NCBI RefSeq assembly: GCF_001591665.1
Contig: NZ_BCVI01000027.1
Span: 1 to 64,000 of the forward strand
Direction of reading: 5' to 3'
DNA length: 64,000 bases
Source of the DNA: Neobacillus soli NBRC 102451
GTDB taxonomy: Bacteria > Bacillota > Bacilli > Bacillales > Cytobacillaceae
Part shown: piece by piece, positions 17,901 through 26,645 of the stretch
Layout: each line of letters starts with the position of its first letter
Numbering within the stretch: the first letter of the stretch is position 1
Program-made: the position numbers and the translations under genes
Notes under the pieces: generated by a model
What the model saw: only the letters and a program-made list of their open reading frames with translations
What the model was told of the DNA's origin: nothing
Databases searched by the model: none

Positions 17901-18381
17901 TAAAACCGATGAGCAATTTGGAACTATCTCGGTCTTGGATACGCCAACATTTCTTTATGGAATGCGGCTAGGTGAAGAAATAGAAGTAGAAATTGAAACG
18001 GGTAAAACACTGATTGTAAAGCTCGTTTCAATCGGACATCCCCAAGCCGATGGTACGAGGGTTGTCTATTTTGAATTAAACGGCCAGCCGCGTGAAATAT
18101 TCATTAAAGATGAGAGTATTAAATCAACAGTCTTATCAAGGGTGAAAGCAAATCCAAAGGATGAAAGTCATCTCTCAGCATCGATGCCGGGGACTGTGGT
18201 CAAGGTTGTTGTTGAAAAGGGTGAAAAGGTGGAACGGGGCGATCATTTAATGATTACTGAAGCGATGAAAATGGAAACTACGGTTCAAGCCCCTTTCTCA
18301 GGAATTGTAAAGGACATCTATGTTTCTAATGGAGATGCCATTCAAACGGGTGACCTTTTGCTCGAACTAACTAAGGCCTAA
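14938..18381 (+). CDS. pycA: Pyruvate carboxylase
   Basis: A 1147-residue biotin enzyme that carboxylates pyruvate to oxaloacetate to refill the TCA cycle. Domain order: biotin carboxylase (residues 1-450, with VLVANRGEIAIR and the ATP-grasp glycine loop KASLGGGGRGMR), carboxyltransferase (about 530-1000, starting LLTDTTFRDAHQSLLATR with metal-site HLHTHDT), and the biotinyl domain with EAMKM and modified Lys1111. Length equals B. subtilis PycA within one residue. GTG at 14938 has GGGGTG seven bases upstream, so the GTG at 14929 is rejected. It is monocistronic, with a terminator on both sides. Confidence 0.97.
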   Translation: MTRQIKKVLVANRGEIAIRVFRACTELNIRTVAIYSKEDSGAYHRYKADEAYLVGAGKKPIEAYLDIDGIIDIAKKSGANAIHPGYGFLSENIHFAMRCEEEGIIFIGPKSTHLDMFGDKVKARKQAELAGIPVIPGSAGPVNNVTEVEEFAAVCGYPIIIKASLGGGGRGMRIVKSQEEVTEAFERAKSEAKAAFGNDEVYLEKLIEKPKHIEVQIIGDKQGNIVHLFDRDCSVQRRHQKVVEVAPSVSISTELRQRICDAAVKLMKNVDYLNAGTVEFLVTGNDFYFIEVNPRVQVEHTVTEMVTGVDIVQTQVLVSEGHDLHGPIIRIPEQEKIQLNGFAIQSRVTTEDPLNNFMPDTGKIMAYRSGGGFGVRLDAGNGFQGAVITPFYDSLLVKLSTWALTFEQAASKMVRNLQEFRIRGIKTNIPFLENVVKHEKFRNGEYDTSFIDTTPELFIFPASKDRGTKMLSYIGTVTVNGFPGIEKKKRPVFTKPRIPTVPFDLPFKDGTKQILDKFGPEGLVKWVKNQEQVLLTDTTFRDAHQSLLATRMRTTDIVHIAEPSAKLLPELFSFEMWGGATFDVAYRFLKEDPWDRLVTLRKKIPNVLFQMLIRGANAVGYKNYPDNLIREFVEQSAANGIDVFRIFDSLNWIKGMEVAIDAVRQTGKIAEASICYTGDILDLTRTKYNLDYYKNLAKELELQGAHILGIKDMAGLLKPEAAYRLVSALKETVDIPIHLHTHDTSGNGLLTYARAIDGGVDIVDVALSSMAGLTSQPSTNSLYYALEGTVRKPNVNISALEKLSYYWEDVRKYYQDFESGILSPHSEVYQHEMPGGQYSNLQQQAKAVGLGENWDEVKDMYSRVNKMFGDIVKVTPSSKVVGDMALYMVQNELSEQDILLNGLVLDFPDSVVELFEGSLGKPYGGFPEDLQKVILKGKKPLEVRPGELLEPVDFEKLKQELSKELGRHITPLEVISYALYPKVFLDYIKTDEQFGTISVLDTPTFLYGMRLGEEIEVEIETGKTLIVKLVSIGHPQADGTRVVYFELNGQPREIFIKDESIKSTVLSRVKANPKDESHLSASMPGTVVKVVVEKGEKVERGDHLMITEAMKMETTVQAPFSGIVKDIYVSNGDAIQTGDLLLELTKA

Positions 18382-18382
18382 T

Positions 18383-18417
18383 AAAAGAAGCTGCCGGAAA
18401 TTCCGGCAGCTTCTTTT
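18383..18417. terminator. Bidirectional terminator between pycA and ctaA
   Basis: A perfect 17-bp repeat (18383-18399 against 18401-18417) with A and T tracts on its two sides. It also contains the first bases of the ctaA 3' end. Confidence 0.9.
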
Positions 18418-19324
18418 AATGATAATTCCGTTTAGACCTTGAATATAACAGAAGAAAATAACTTAATACACCAAACAAACAGGTAATGAATAAGGCGTGA
18501 AGGAGAGCGATATACAGATTGAGTCTGCTAAAGATAATCAAAGCTCCGGCTATTACTTGTAAGCAAACTAAAATAAAGGAGATCATCCAGCCCCAATATA
18601 GGACCTTTTGGTCTTTGTAGTAACGAATAGTTAAATAAAAAATATAAGCAATCCAGATAAAGATTAGGCCTGCGGCTGTTCGATGACCCATTTGCACCCA
18701 TTCATACAGGTTAGTAGGAAGGGAGGGAGCATCATTTAAGCATAAAGGCCAATCTCGACATGCCAGACTAGACTTCGTATGGCGCACTAATGCGCCTGTA
18801 TATACAACAAGATAACTATAAATCGACACTCCAATAATATGGAAGCCCATCCGCTTATCGATAAAAAGTTTTGCTGCTTCAAATTTTTTATCAATCTCAA
18901 AAATAAGCAATGTCAACAATAATACAGCTGAAAAGGAAATAAGTGAAATACCAAAATGCAATGCTAGTACAAAACTAGACTGCCCCCATTTTACGGCAGC
19001 AGCACCGATTAAGGCTTGTAATAGTAAAAAGAAAAAAGAAAGAAAGGAAAGAAACTTTGTTTCTCTAATATGGCCAATTGCCTTCCATGTCCAAACGGAT
19101 AAAACTAAAACCATGATCCCAACTACTCCGGAAACAAGTCTGTGTGCCAGCTCAATAGCCAATTCTGGAGTTATTTCCAACGGAAGAAATTTACCATGGC
19201 ATAAGGGCCAAGTTCTTCCGCAGCCCATCCCGGACCCGGTCTTGGTAACTAAAGCACCGCCAAGTAAAATAAATATCATTCCGATTGTAGTTGCAACCGC
19301 CAACCACTTCAAAGAACGTCGCAA
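18416..19324 (-). CDS. ctaA: Heme A synthase
   Basis: A 302-residue, eight-helix membrane protein that oxidises heme O to heme A. The first extracytoplasmic loop holds the disulfide pair Cys35 and Cys42 (GCGRTWPLC), at the same positions as in B. subtilis CtaA; a second pair occurs in [10 protein letters not shown]. Heme-ligand histidines are seen in [10 protein letters not shown] (about H61), [14 protein letters not shown] and ALLHAL. The start is TTG at 19324 with AAGAGGTG upstream. It is divergent from ctaB across a 660-base AT-rich region. Confidence 0.95.
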   Translation of the reverse strand: MRRSLKWLAVATTIGMIFILLGGALVTKTGSGMGCGRTWPLCHGKFLPLEITPELAIELAHRLVSGVVGIMVLVLSVWTWKAIGHIRETKFLSFLSFFFLLLQALIGAAAVKWGQSSFVLALHFGISLISFSAVLLLTLLIFEIDKKFEAAKLFIDKRMGFHIIGVSIYSYLVVYTGALVRHTKSSLACRDWPLCLNDAPSLPTNLYEWVQMGHRTAAGLIFIWIAYIFYLTIRYYKDQKVLYWGWMISFILVCLQVIAGALIIFSRLNLYIALLHALFITCLFGVLSYFLLLYSRSKRNYH

Positions 19325-19986
19325 AGAAATTCACCTCTTAAAAATTCAATAATTTGTCATTGGATATTCCTGACAATATAATGATGAAAAATACTTAATT
19401 ATAAAAGTCCCTACCTATCATAACGAAAAAGAAAGAAAAAGAACAGAAATAGAACATAGATTTTTAGATTATTTTTTTTAATAATTGCATCGTCTGAATA
19501 ACAAAAAAAATTCACTATTATTATAGTGAAAACACTTGAAACTTCAGAAGGAGTCTGTTAGAAATATAGATAGGAGTTTTTTATTTAGAATTATTACTTT
19601 TTAAAAGTAATATAAATTAACCTTAAACTCAAGCTTTAATCCCTAGTCTTTTTGATAGTCATTAACCTGTTTTATAGTACAGAAGACATAAATAGTTGAA
19701 ATTTGTATCGTTTTTAATTAATAAAATTGTATCGTCACAAATTAGTCAAAAATTATTCAAAAAAAGTTCACAAAAATATCATAAAGTGTGATTTAATATA
19801 CAGAGAAAGTGTTTTAGATATCACTGTTTTTTTATTTTGTTAAATTATTCCATAAGGAATATTTATAAAACCAATTTGCTGTGTCACCTAAAAATTTCGC
19901 TTACATAAATGGTTGCCATAAAATAATATAGTATCGATATCCCTTAATTGGTGAATATTTGTTAGTAAGGATTAGGAGGAAATAAT
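19325..19986. other. Long AT-rich ctaA-ctaB divergent control region
   Basis: 662 bases without a credible gene. Visible structure: an inverted repeat TTCACTAT / ATAGTGAA at 19511-19530 directly after A8 (on the minus strand a hairpin followed by T8, like an attenuator in a ctaA leader); a direct repeat TTGTATCGT at 19703 and 19727; and sequences resembling the ResD box TTTGTGAAT read on the minus strand at 19766-19774 (8 of 9) and near 19734-19742 (7 of 9). In B. subtilis ResD is known to activate ctaA. Site assignment here is inference. Confidence 0.45.
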
Positions 19987-20925
19987 ATGACTAACACTAA
20001 GGCTTACGGAGAAGCTGCCATAGACAATGGTGCTCCGAGCCTGCAAGCTGCTATGGAAAAGACCTCTGCATGGAAAGACCTTATGGCCCTTATCAAAATT
20101 GGGATCGTTAATTCCAATCTTATTACTACTTTTACAGGGTTATGGCTTGCGCTCCATTTTACAGGTCAAAGCTTTCTAAGTAATTTAGATATCGTGTTTT
20201 TTACAGTAGCTGGTTCTTCCCTGATTATTGCAGGGTCATGTGCCATAAACAATTATGTGGATCGTGACATTGATCATTTAATGGAAAGAACAAAAGCGAG
20301 ACCAACAGTAACAGGAAAAGTGCTTCCAGTAAAAGTTCTTGCATTAGGTATTTTCCTTATTGGTCTGGGAACACTGTTTTTATTCTTTACTACCATAACT
20401 GCAACAGTAATCGGACTGCTTGGAGTTTTTAGTTATGTTTTCCTCTATACGTTGTGGTCCAAGCGGCAATTGGTTTCTAATACAATTATTGGGAGCGTCT
20501 CGGGAGCTGTACCGCCGCTAATCGGCTGGGCAGCAGTTGATGCTAATCTCGACATGATGGCATGGGCGTTGTTTGTCCTCATGTTTGTCTGGCAACCACC
20601 GCATTTTTATGCCCTTGCAATGAGGAGAGTTAAAGAATACAGAGCAGCTGGAGTCCCGATGCTCCCTGTTGTAAAGGGCTTTAAAACAACAAAGATTCAT
20701 ATAGTAATTTGGGTGGCTGCACTTCTGCCTATCCCATTATTTCTTACCAAATTAGGAATCCCATTTCTAATTCTTGCGACCGTGTTAAATATCGGCTGGC
20801 TTGCGTTAGGGATTTATGGATATAGGATCAAAGATGACATAAAGTGGGCAAAACTAATGTTTGTTTACTCCTTGCAATATTTAACTATTATTTTTGTAGC
20901 GATGGTTATAGTTACATTAGTTTAG
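19987..20925 (+). CDS. ctaB: Heme O synthase (protoheme IX farnesyltransferase)
   Basis: A 312-residue UbiA-superfamily prenyltransferase with about nine membrane helices that adds a farnesyl group to heme B. The first Asp-rich prenyl-diphosphate motif is [19 protein letters not shown] near residues 95-114; the conserved loop [18 protein letters not shown] follows in the second half. The start is ATG at 19987 after TTAGGAGGAAAT. It is the first gene of the cytochrome oxidase cluster; ctaC follows after about 100 bases that contain a hairpin. Confidence 0.95.
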   Translation: MTNTKAYGEAAIDNGAPSLQAAMEKTSAWKDLMALIKIGIVNSNLITTFTGLWLALHFTGQSFLSNLDIVFFTVAGSSLIIAGSCAINNYVDRDIDHLMERTKARPTVTGKVLPVKVLALGIFLIGLGTLFLFFTTITATVIGLLGVFSYVFLYTLWSKRQLVSNTIIGSVSGAVPPLIGWAAVDANLDMMAWALFVLMFVWQPPHFYALAMRRVKEYRAAGVPMLPVVKGFKTTKIHIVIWVAALLPIPLFLTKLGIPFLILATVLNIGWLALGIYGYRIKDDIKWAKLMFVYSLQYLTIIFVAMVIVTLV

Positions 20926-20935
20926 TTTTGCAACC

Positions 20936-20958
20936 GATTCTTTCCTGAAGAAAGAATC
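20936..20958 (+). other. Hairpin in the ctaB-ctaC gap
   Basis: A perfect 9-bp repeat, GATTCTTTC / GAAAGAATC, with a 5-base loop begins 10 bases after the ctaB stop. It lacks a T tract, so it may be an mRNA stability or processing element that adjusts ctaC to ctaB expression rather than a terminator. Confidence 0.4.
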
Positions 20959-21027
20959 ATTCTACATACTTCTTTGACCAAACAAAATTTTTAGAAATCA
21001 TTTATGAAAGTGGGGTTTGATTAAGCT

Positions 21028-22086
21028 ATGAAAAGGCTTGCAAAGTGGCGGCTAATCTCGTTATTTGCGGTTTTAGCGCTTGTACTATCCGGATGTGGCG
21101 AACCGTTCCTTTCCACGTTAAAGCCAGCCGGTGAAGTTGCAGACATGCAATATGATTTAATGAAGTTAAGTACTTTAATCATGGTTGGGGTAATTGTTAT
21201 TGTAGTGATCATTTTCGTTTTGATATTGGTCCGGTTTAGAAGAAAGGATGACAAGATTCCAAAACAAGTAGAAGGAAGTCATAAATTGGAAATTATTTGG
21301 ACTGTAGTTCCAATTCTTTTACTGTTGATTCTTGCAGTTCCAACCGTGTCAGCAACGTTTAAACTTGCAGATGTTTCAGCAGTGGATAAGAAAAATTCTA
21401 AGGCAATTGTTATTAACGTTCGTTCCCATTTATATTGGTGGGATTTTGAGTATCCTGGTCAGAAGATTGTAACAGGTCAAGAATTAGTCGTTCCAACGAA
21501 TGAAAAGGTTTATTTTAATTTAAAATCCTTGGATGTCAAACATTCCTTCTGGATTCCGGCTGTTGGTGGAAAATTAGATACGAACACGGAAAATATTAAT
21601 AAATTCTGGTTAGAGTTTGACGACAAACGAGCAAATGATGCGGGAAATCTTTTCTATGGAAAGTGTGCTGAGCTTTGTGGTCCATCCCACGCTTTGATGG
21701 ACTTTAAAGTAAAAGCAATAAGCCGCGACAAATTTGATTCTTGGGTCACAGCGATGCAAGGTGTTAAAGATCCTATAAAAGCTGAAGGTGCAGTTGCAGC
21801 CCAGGGGCAGGAAATTTTTAATAAAAGTTGTATTGGCTGTCATGCAGTAACACCTGCTAACAACATGCCGGATTCAGCGCGGATTGCACCGAACTTAACA
21901 AACTTTGGTGACAGAGCCCGAATTGCTGGTATTTTAGATCATGATAAGAAAAATTTGAAAAAATGGATTAGTAATCCAGAAACATATAAACCAGGTAATC
22001 TAATGACTGGTAAATACCCGAAAATGACTGATGAACAGCTTGATGCGTTAGCAGAATATTTGATGGGCTTAAAGGTTCAGGAATAA
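21028..22086 (+). CDS. ctaC: Cytochrome c oxidase subunit II with fused cytochrome c domain (caa3)
   Basis: A 352-residue lipoprotein-type subunit II. The signal ends at lipobox LSGC (about Cys22), followed by two transmembrane helices and a CuA cupredoxin domain with the ligand set C213-x3-C217-x3-H221-xx-M224 (CAELCGPSHALM). A C-terminal cytochrome c domain has CIGCH at 268-272 and axial Met near the end (NLMTGKYPKM). The fused heme domain marks a caa3-type oxidase. It heads ctaCDEF with short gaps. Confidence 0.96.
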   Translation: MKRLAKWRLISLFAVLALVLSGCGEPFLSTLKPAGEVADMQYDLMKLSTLIMVGVIVIVVIIFVLILVRFRRKDDKIPKQVEGSHKLEIIWTVVPILLLLILAVPTVSATFKLADVSAVDKKNSKAIVINVRSHLYWWDFEYPGQKIVTGQELVVPTNEKVYFNLKSLDVKHSFWIPAVGGKLDTNTENINKFWLEFDDKRANDAGNLFYGKCAELCGPSHALMDFKVKAISRDKFDSWVTAMQGVKDPIKAEGAVAAQGQEIFNKSCIGCHAVTPANNMPDSARIAPNLTNFGDRARIAGILDHDKKNLKKWISNPETYKPGNLMTGKYPKMTDEQLDALAEYLMGLKVQE

Positions 22087-22117
22087 AAGGGGAATTGGTT
22101 GAAAGGGAGGTAAAAGT

Positions 22118-23989
22118 GTGAGTACTTATTCTCAAAAAAAGGGATTTGGTGCGACTTTATGGGACTTTTTAACAACTGTCGATCATAAAAAAATCGCCAT
22201 CCTATATCTTATTGCAGGTGGATTTTTCTTTTTAGTTGGCGGACTAGAAGCAATTTTTATCCGCATTCAGCTTGCAGTGCCAAACAATGATTTTGTTAGT
22301 GCCGGATTATTTAATGAAATAATAACAATGCACGGGACAACGATGATTTTCCTTGCGGCGATGCCGCTCGTGTTTGCCTTTATGAATGCCGTCATGCCAT
22401 TACAAATTGGGGCTCGTGACGTAGCTTTTCCATTTGTTAATGCGTTAGGATTTTGGTTATTCTTCTTCGGAGGGGTGTTCCTTAACCTATCATGGTTCTT
22501 AGGTGGTGCACCTGATGCAGGTTGGACTTCCTACGCATCACTAGCAATAGCTTCCAAAGGACATGGGGTTGACTTCTATCTCCTTGGATTACAGATATCC
22601 GGTATTGGAACGCTAATCGGTGGAATTAACTTCTTAGTTACCATCATTAATATGCGTGCTCCTGGAATGACGTATATGAGGATGCCGTTGTTTACTTGGA
22701 CAACGTTTGTAACTTCAGCACTTATTTTATTTGCGTTTCCTCCGTTAACAGTTGGTCTTGTATTAATGATGTTTGATCGACTTTTCGGTGCAAATTTCTT
22801 TGAAGTATCAATGGGAGGTAACACCGTTATTTGGGAACATCTTTTCTGGATTTTCGGTCACCCAGAAGTATATATTTTAATACTTCCAGCATTCGGAATT
22901 TTCTCGGAAATTTTCCCGATTTTCTCAAGAAAACGTTTATTTGGCTACTCATCCATGGTGTTTGCCACTGTATTAATCGGTTTCTTAGGTTTCATGGTAT
23001 GGGCTCACCATATGTTTACAACGGGGTTAGGTCCTGTCGCTAATGCCATTTTCGCAGTTGCTACAATGGCAATTGGGGTCCCGACCGGAATTAAAATTTT
23101 TAACTGGCTGTTAACAATGTGGGGAGGAAGTGTAAAATTTACTACTCCGATGCATTGGGCACTGGCGTTTATTCCATCATTTCTTGCTGGTGGGGTAACA
23201 GGAGTAATGCTTGCCTCCGCTGCCGCTGACTATCAATATCATGATACTTATTTTGTTGTTGCTCACTTTCATTATGTAATTGTGGGTGGTGTCGTATTTG
23301 CAGTCTTCGCAGGAACACATCTATATTGGCCAAAAATGTTTGGAACAATGTTGAATGAAGTTTTAGGTAAAATCACTTTCTGGTTGTTCTTTATCGGATT
23401 CCATTTAACATTCTTTATCCAGCACTTTTTAGGACTATGGGGCATGCCGCGACGCGTTTTTACTTACCTTCCAGGTCAAGGTTTAAGTGCTTCAAACATG
23501 GTTAGTTCAGTTGGTGCTGCTTTTATGGGAGTAGCAGTAATAGTAATGTTACTAAACATCATTATTACCTCTGTGAAAAATGTTAAAGTAGGAAATGATC
23601 CATGGGGGGATGGAAGAACACTTGAATGGTCAATCCCTTCTCCACCACCGTTCTACAACTTTAAACAGCTTCCACTTGTACGTGGTTTGGATGCATATTG
23701 GTTAGAAAAAATGGACGGTAAAAAGGGGATGACACCTGCTGAACCGCTTGGTGACATCCATATGCCAAATTCATCTTTCTTACCATTTATGATGTCCCTA
23801 GGTCTATTCATTGCGGCTTTTGGTGCAATGTACCATGTCGATAAGGAACCATGGGCATTACCATTAATGATTTTCGGATTACTTGTTACATTTGGTTCGA
23901 TGTTTATGCGTTCTGTAAAAGACGATCATGGATTCCATATTCATAAAGAAGATTTAATTGATGATGATGAAAAGGGGGTTAAGGCATAA
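22118..23989 (+). CDS. ctaD: Cytochrome c oxidase subunit I
   Basis: A 623-residue heme-copper oxidase catalytic subunit with about twelve to fourteen membrane helices. Visible are the low-spin heme ligand segment EIITMHGTTMIF, the active-site WIFGHPEVYILILPAFG (CuB His and the cross-linked Tyr), WAHHMFTTG (CuB His pair) and VVAHFHYVIVGG (heme ligands). Its length equals that of B. subtilis CtaD within one residue. The start is GTG at 22118 with GGGAGG upstream. Its stop overlaps the ctaE start by one base, implying translational coupling. Confidence 0.97.
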   Translation: MSTYSQKKGFGATLWDFLTTVDHKKIAILYLIAGGFFFLVGGLEAIFIRIQLAVPNNDFVSAGLFNEIITMHGTTMIFLAAMPLVFAFMNAVMPLQIGARDVAFPFVNALGFWLFFFGGVFLNLSWFLGGAPDAGWTSYASLAIASKGHGVDFYLLGLQISGIGTLIGGINFLVTIINMRAPGMTYMRMPLFTWTTFVTSALILFAFPPLTVGLVLMMFDRLFGANFFEVSMGGNTVIWEHLFWIFGHPEVYILILPAFGIFSEIFPIFSRKRLFGYSSMVFATVLIGFLGFMVWAHHMFTTGLGPVANAIFAVATMAIGVPTGIKIFNWLLTMWGGSVKFTTPMHWALAFIPSFLAGGVTGVMLASAAADYQYHDTYFVVAHFHYVIVGGVVFAVFAGTHLYWPKMFGTMLNEVLGKITFWLFFIGFHLTFFIQHFLGLWGMPRRVFTYLPGQGLSASNMVSSVGAAFMGVAVIVMLLNIIITSVKNVKVGNDPWGDGRTLEWSIPSPPPFYNFKQLPLVRGLDAYWLEKMDGKKGMTPAEPLGDIHMPNSSFLPFMMSLGLFIAAFGAMYHVDKEPWALPLMIFGLLVTFGSMFMRSVKDDHGFHIHKEDLIDDDEKGVKA

Positions 23990-24618
23990 TGCATACTGAA
24001 GAAAAAATGACGTATGAAACATGGCCTGCTGCGCCCGAAAAATCTACACTTGAAGCAAAAAATAAATTTTTAGGTTTTTGGTTATTCTTAGGGGGAGAGA
24101 CAGTTCTCTTTGCCTCTCTCTTTGCCACCTACCTTGCATTGAAGGATAAAGTTCCAAGTACATCACATGCGCTGGCAAAGGATTTGTTTGAGCTGCCGCT
24201 AACCTTTGTGGCAACGATGCTGTTATTAACGAGCTCGTTAACAAGTGTGTATGCCATGTACCACATGAAGAACTTTGCCTTCAAAAAGATGATGGTCTGG
24301 TTAGGTCTTACTGTCTTGTTAGGTGCCGGATTCTTGGGTCTGGAGGTTTATGAGTTTAATCACTATGTGCATAAGTTTCACCATACATTTACCAGCAGTG
24401 CTTTTGGATCAGCCTTCTATACACTCGTTGGTTTTCATGGTGCACACGTTGCCTTTGGACTAATGTGGATCCTTACAATAATGATTCGCAATTCGAAACG
24501 TGGATTAAATCTTTACAATGCACCCAAGTTTTATGTAGCAAGCCTTTATTGGCACTTTATCGACGTTGTCTGGGTGTTCATCTTTACAGTAGTATATTTA
24601 ATGGGAATGGTGGGATAA
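23989..24618 (+). CDS. ctaE: Cytochrome c oxidase subunit III
   Basis: A 209-residue membrane protein with five helices, the short bacterial form of subunit III. The signature FYTLVGFHGAHVAFG and the C-terminal YWHFIDVVWVFIFTVVYL are seen. The start ATG overlaps the ctaD stop (TAATG). It stabilises subunit I and its proton uptake path in the family. Confidence 0.96.
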   Translation: MHTEEKMTYETWPAAPEKSTLEAKNKFLGFWLFLGGETVLFASLFATYLALKDKVPSTSHALAKDLFELPLTFVATMLLLTSSLTSVYAMYHMKNFAFKKMMVWLGLTVLLGAGFLGLEVYEFNHYVHKFHHTFTSSAFGSAFYTLVGFHGAHVAFGLMWILTIMIRNSKRGLNLYNAPKFYVASLYWHFIDVVWVFIFTVVYLMGMVG

Positions 24619-24622
24619 ACTG

Positions 24623-24961
24623 ATGACATCAAATCAACAATTAAGTTCAGGTAACCCAAGTGTAGACATTGAATATCGCCGTAAAAAAAATGCAGAAGAA
24701 ATGAGATATCAGGTTGTTTCATTCTCATTGATGATTTTCTTGACATTAGTTGCTTTTGCGGCAGTTGCAATGAAAGGATTTACCGCATGGTTTACTGTTC
24801 CATTCATCATGCTTTTAGCTGTCGTCCAAGTTATTTTTCAGCTATATTATTTCATGCATATGAGTCATAAAGGCCATGAAGCTCCATCGCTTTTCCTTTT
24901 TTCAGGCTTGTTCGTTGGATTAGTGACCGTTCTCGCCTTTTCAACCATTATCTGGTGGTAA
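24623..24961 (+). CDS. ctaF: Cytochrome c oxidase subunit IV
   Basis: A 112-residue protein with three membrane helices and an N-terminal hydrophilic arm, matching subunit IV (CtaF, prokaryotic COX4 type). The third helix region contains the family segment QLYYFMHMSHKGHE. It begins four bases after ctaE and ends before the operon terminator. Confidence 0.93.
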   Translation: MTSNQQLSSGNPSVDIEYRRKKNAEEMRYQVVSFSLMIFLTLVAFAAVAMKGFTAWFTVPFIMLLAVVQVIFQLYYFMHMSHKGHEAPSLFLFSGLFVGLVTVLAFSTIIWW

Positions 24962-24974
24962 CATAGCAATAAAA

Positions 24975-25007
24975 AGAAAAATCGGCTTTACGCCGATTTT
25001 CTTTTTT
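24975..25007 (+). terminator. Terminator of ctaCDEF
   Basis: AAAATCGGC / GCCGATTTT with a 5-base loop, followed by CTTTTTT. Confidence 0.85.
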
Positions 25008-25107
25008 AGGAGATAAAAATAGAGGGAAGATTCATTTCTTTGCTTCACGTTATGGCCAAGGGTATAATATAATCAAATATTCTTTCAATTCATTGAGGTG
25101 ATTTGCG

Positions 25108-26013
25108 GTGCTTACATTAGATATTTTTGGTTTTAAAGCACTTTGGAGCCCGTACTTTTTACTAATTTTAATTGCATTAACAGTAGGGTTCTTTGTCCTT
25201 ACAACAAAATACAGGGACTTTTTTTCAGATGGGGAGCCATTAACAAAAAAACAAGGAGCTTTGTTTTTATTATCGATGGTCCTTCTTTATATAATTAAAG
25301 GATCTCCAGTCGATTTATTAGCTCATCTTATGTTTTGGGTCCATATGATTCAAATGGCTGCATTGGTTTTAGTCATTCCACCTATTTTTATTCTAAGTAT
25401 ACCTGACTGGTTTTGGAGAAAAGTTTTCACTGTTGGTGTTATTAATTCATTATTTAAGGTTTTAACAAAACCGCTGATTGCATTGATCATATTTAACGGT
25501 TTATTTTCGTTTTATCATATTCCAATGATTTTCGATCACGTCATGCAAAATGTTTGGTTACATGCAGGATATTCGATCCTTTTGTTTGTTGTTGCGATTT
25601 TTATGTGGTGGCCTTTAATTAATCAGGTGCCAGAACATCAGACATTAAATGGTCTAAAAAAGGTCGGCTATGTATTTGCCGACGGAATTTTGTTAACCCC
25701 TGCTTGTGCACTTATTATTTTTGCAGATACTCCTATTTATGCAACCTATTCTGACCCGCATGTATGGGGGAATGTCATGAGTTTGTGTGTAGGGAGTGCT
25801 AACTTCGACAGCTTAAATTTGAGTGGTCCGCAGCTTTTTAGTTCGATGTCATTATTACATGACCAGCAGCTTGGTGGAGTATTAATGAAAATTATTCAAG
25901 AAATCATCTATGGTCTTATCCTTGGACATGTTTTCTTTGAATGGTACCGTCGTGATCAAGCTGATGCTGAACGGGAAATGAAACAATCATTAAATTCATC
26001 ACTGATCAAATAA
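25108..26013 (+). CDS. ctaG: caa3-type oxidase assembly factor CtaG
   Basis: A 301-residue polytopic membrane protein with about seven hydrophobic segments and conserved histidines (LAHLMFWVHMIQM, GLFSFYHIPM, SLLHDQQLGG) of the caa3_CtaG family. In B. subtilis it is needed for formation of active caa3 oxidase, probably for copper delivery to CuB. The start is at 25108 (GTG) after a TTGAGGTG ribosome binding site. It has its own terminator and lies downstream of the ctaF terminator, so may have its own promoter. Confidence 0.93.
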   Translation: MLTLDIFGFKALWSPYFLLILIALTVGFFVLTTKYRDFFSDGEPLTKKQGALFLLSMVLLYIIKGSPVDLLAHLMFWVHMIQMAALVLVIPPIFILSIPDWFWRKVFTVGVINSLFKVLTKPLIALIIFNGLFSFYHIPMIFDHVMQNVWLHAGYSILLFVVAIFMWWPLINQVPEHQTLNGLKKVGYVFADGILLTPACALIIFADTPIYATYSDPHVWGNVMSLCVGSANFDSLNLSGPQLFSSMSLLHDQQLGGVLMKIIQEIIYGLILGHVFFEWYRRDQADAEREMKQSLNSSLIK

Positions 26014-26043
26014 TCTCCCATAAGCCTGGGAGATTATTTTTTT
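26009..26043 (+). terminator. Terminator after ctaG
   Basis: A perfect 12-bp stem, AATAATCTCCCA / TGGGAGATTATT, with a 6-base loop and T7; the left arm overlaps the ctaG stop. Confidence 0.88.
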
Positions 26044-26130
26044 AAAAAGCCTAATTATAGTTAATCGTTGAAAAATAAGATTAGTTACACTACTATTATT
26101 ATAGAATATAAGAAAAGAGAGGCATTGCGA

Positions 26131-26595
26131 ATGAATTCCTTACCGATATTACCAACAATCAGTACTTCGTTTATTGTTTTAAGTGCGGTTACTGTGGCAA
26201 TTGGATGGTGGCAAATAAAACAACGAAAGATAGAAGCACATAAAAAAACAATGTTTTTTGCTGCCATTTTTGCGCTTACCTTTTTTATTATTTATGCTTC
26301 TAGAACCATCTTTATAGGGAATACTTCCTTTGGAGGCCCTGATAATATTAAGATTTACTACACGATATTTTTAGTTTTTCATATTACGCTGGCAACGATT
26401 GGAGCCGTATTCGGGCTTGTTTCAATCTTGACAGGCTATAAGAGTAAACTTTCGATCCATCGTAAGCTCGGCCCGGTAACTAGTATCATTTGGTTCCTCA
26501 CGGCGATTACAGGGGTTGCTGTTTATCTATTGTTATATGTGTTTTATCGTGGCGGGGAGACAACATCGTTGATTAAAGCCATTTTAGGGCTTTAA
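26131..26595 (+). CDS. DUF420 membrane protein (YozB/CtaM-like)
   Basis: A 154-residue protein with four membrane helices and conserved His residues (RKIEAHKKTMFFA, FHITLATIGAVFG, SIHRKLGPVT), diagnostic of DUF420. Proteins of this kind include YozB; one staphylococcal protein called CtaM is needed for aa3 oxidase function and I believe it belongs here. Location beside ctaG supports a part in oxidase assembly; this is inference. The start is ATG at 26131 with AGAGAGG eight bases upstream; the frame from 26068 is not supported. Confidence 0.82.
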   Translation: MNSLPILPTISTSFIVLSAVTVAIGWWQIKQRKIEAHKKTMFFAAIFALTFFIIYASRTIFIGNTSFGGPDNIKIYYTIFLVFHITLATIGAVFGLVSILTGYKSKLSIHRKLGPVTSIIWFLTAITGVAVYLLLYVFYRGGETTSLIKAILGL

Positions 26596-26610
26596 TCATA
26601 ATAGTACATG

Positions 26611-26640
26611 AAAAAGACGCATGTCCCCATGCGTCTTTTT
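26611..26640. terminator. Bidirectional terminator after the DUF420 gene
   Basis: A perfect 13-bp stem, AAAAAGACGCATG / CATGCGTCTTTTT, with a 4-base loop, shared with the convergent YugN-like gene. Confidence 0.9.
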
Positions 26641-26645
26641 AGTGC

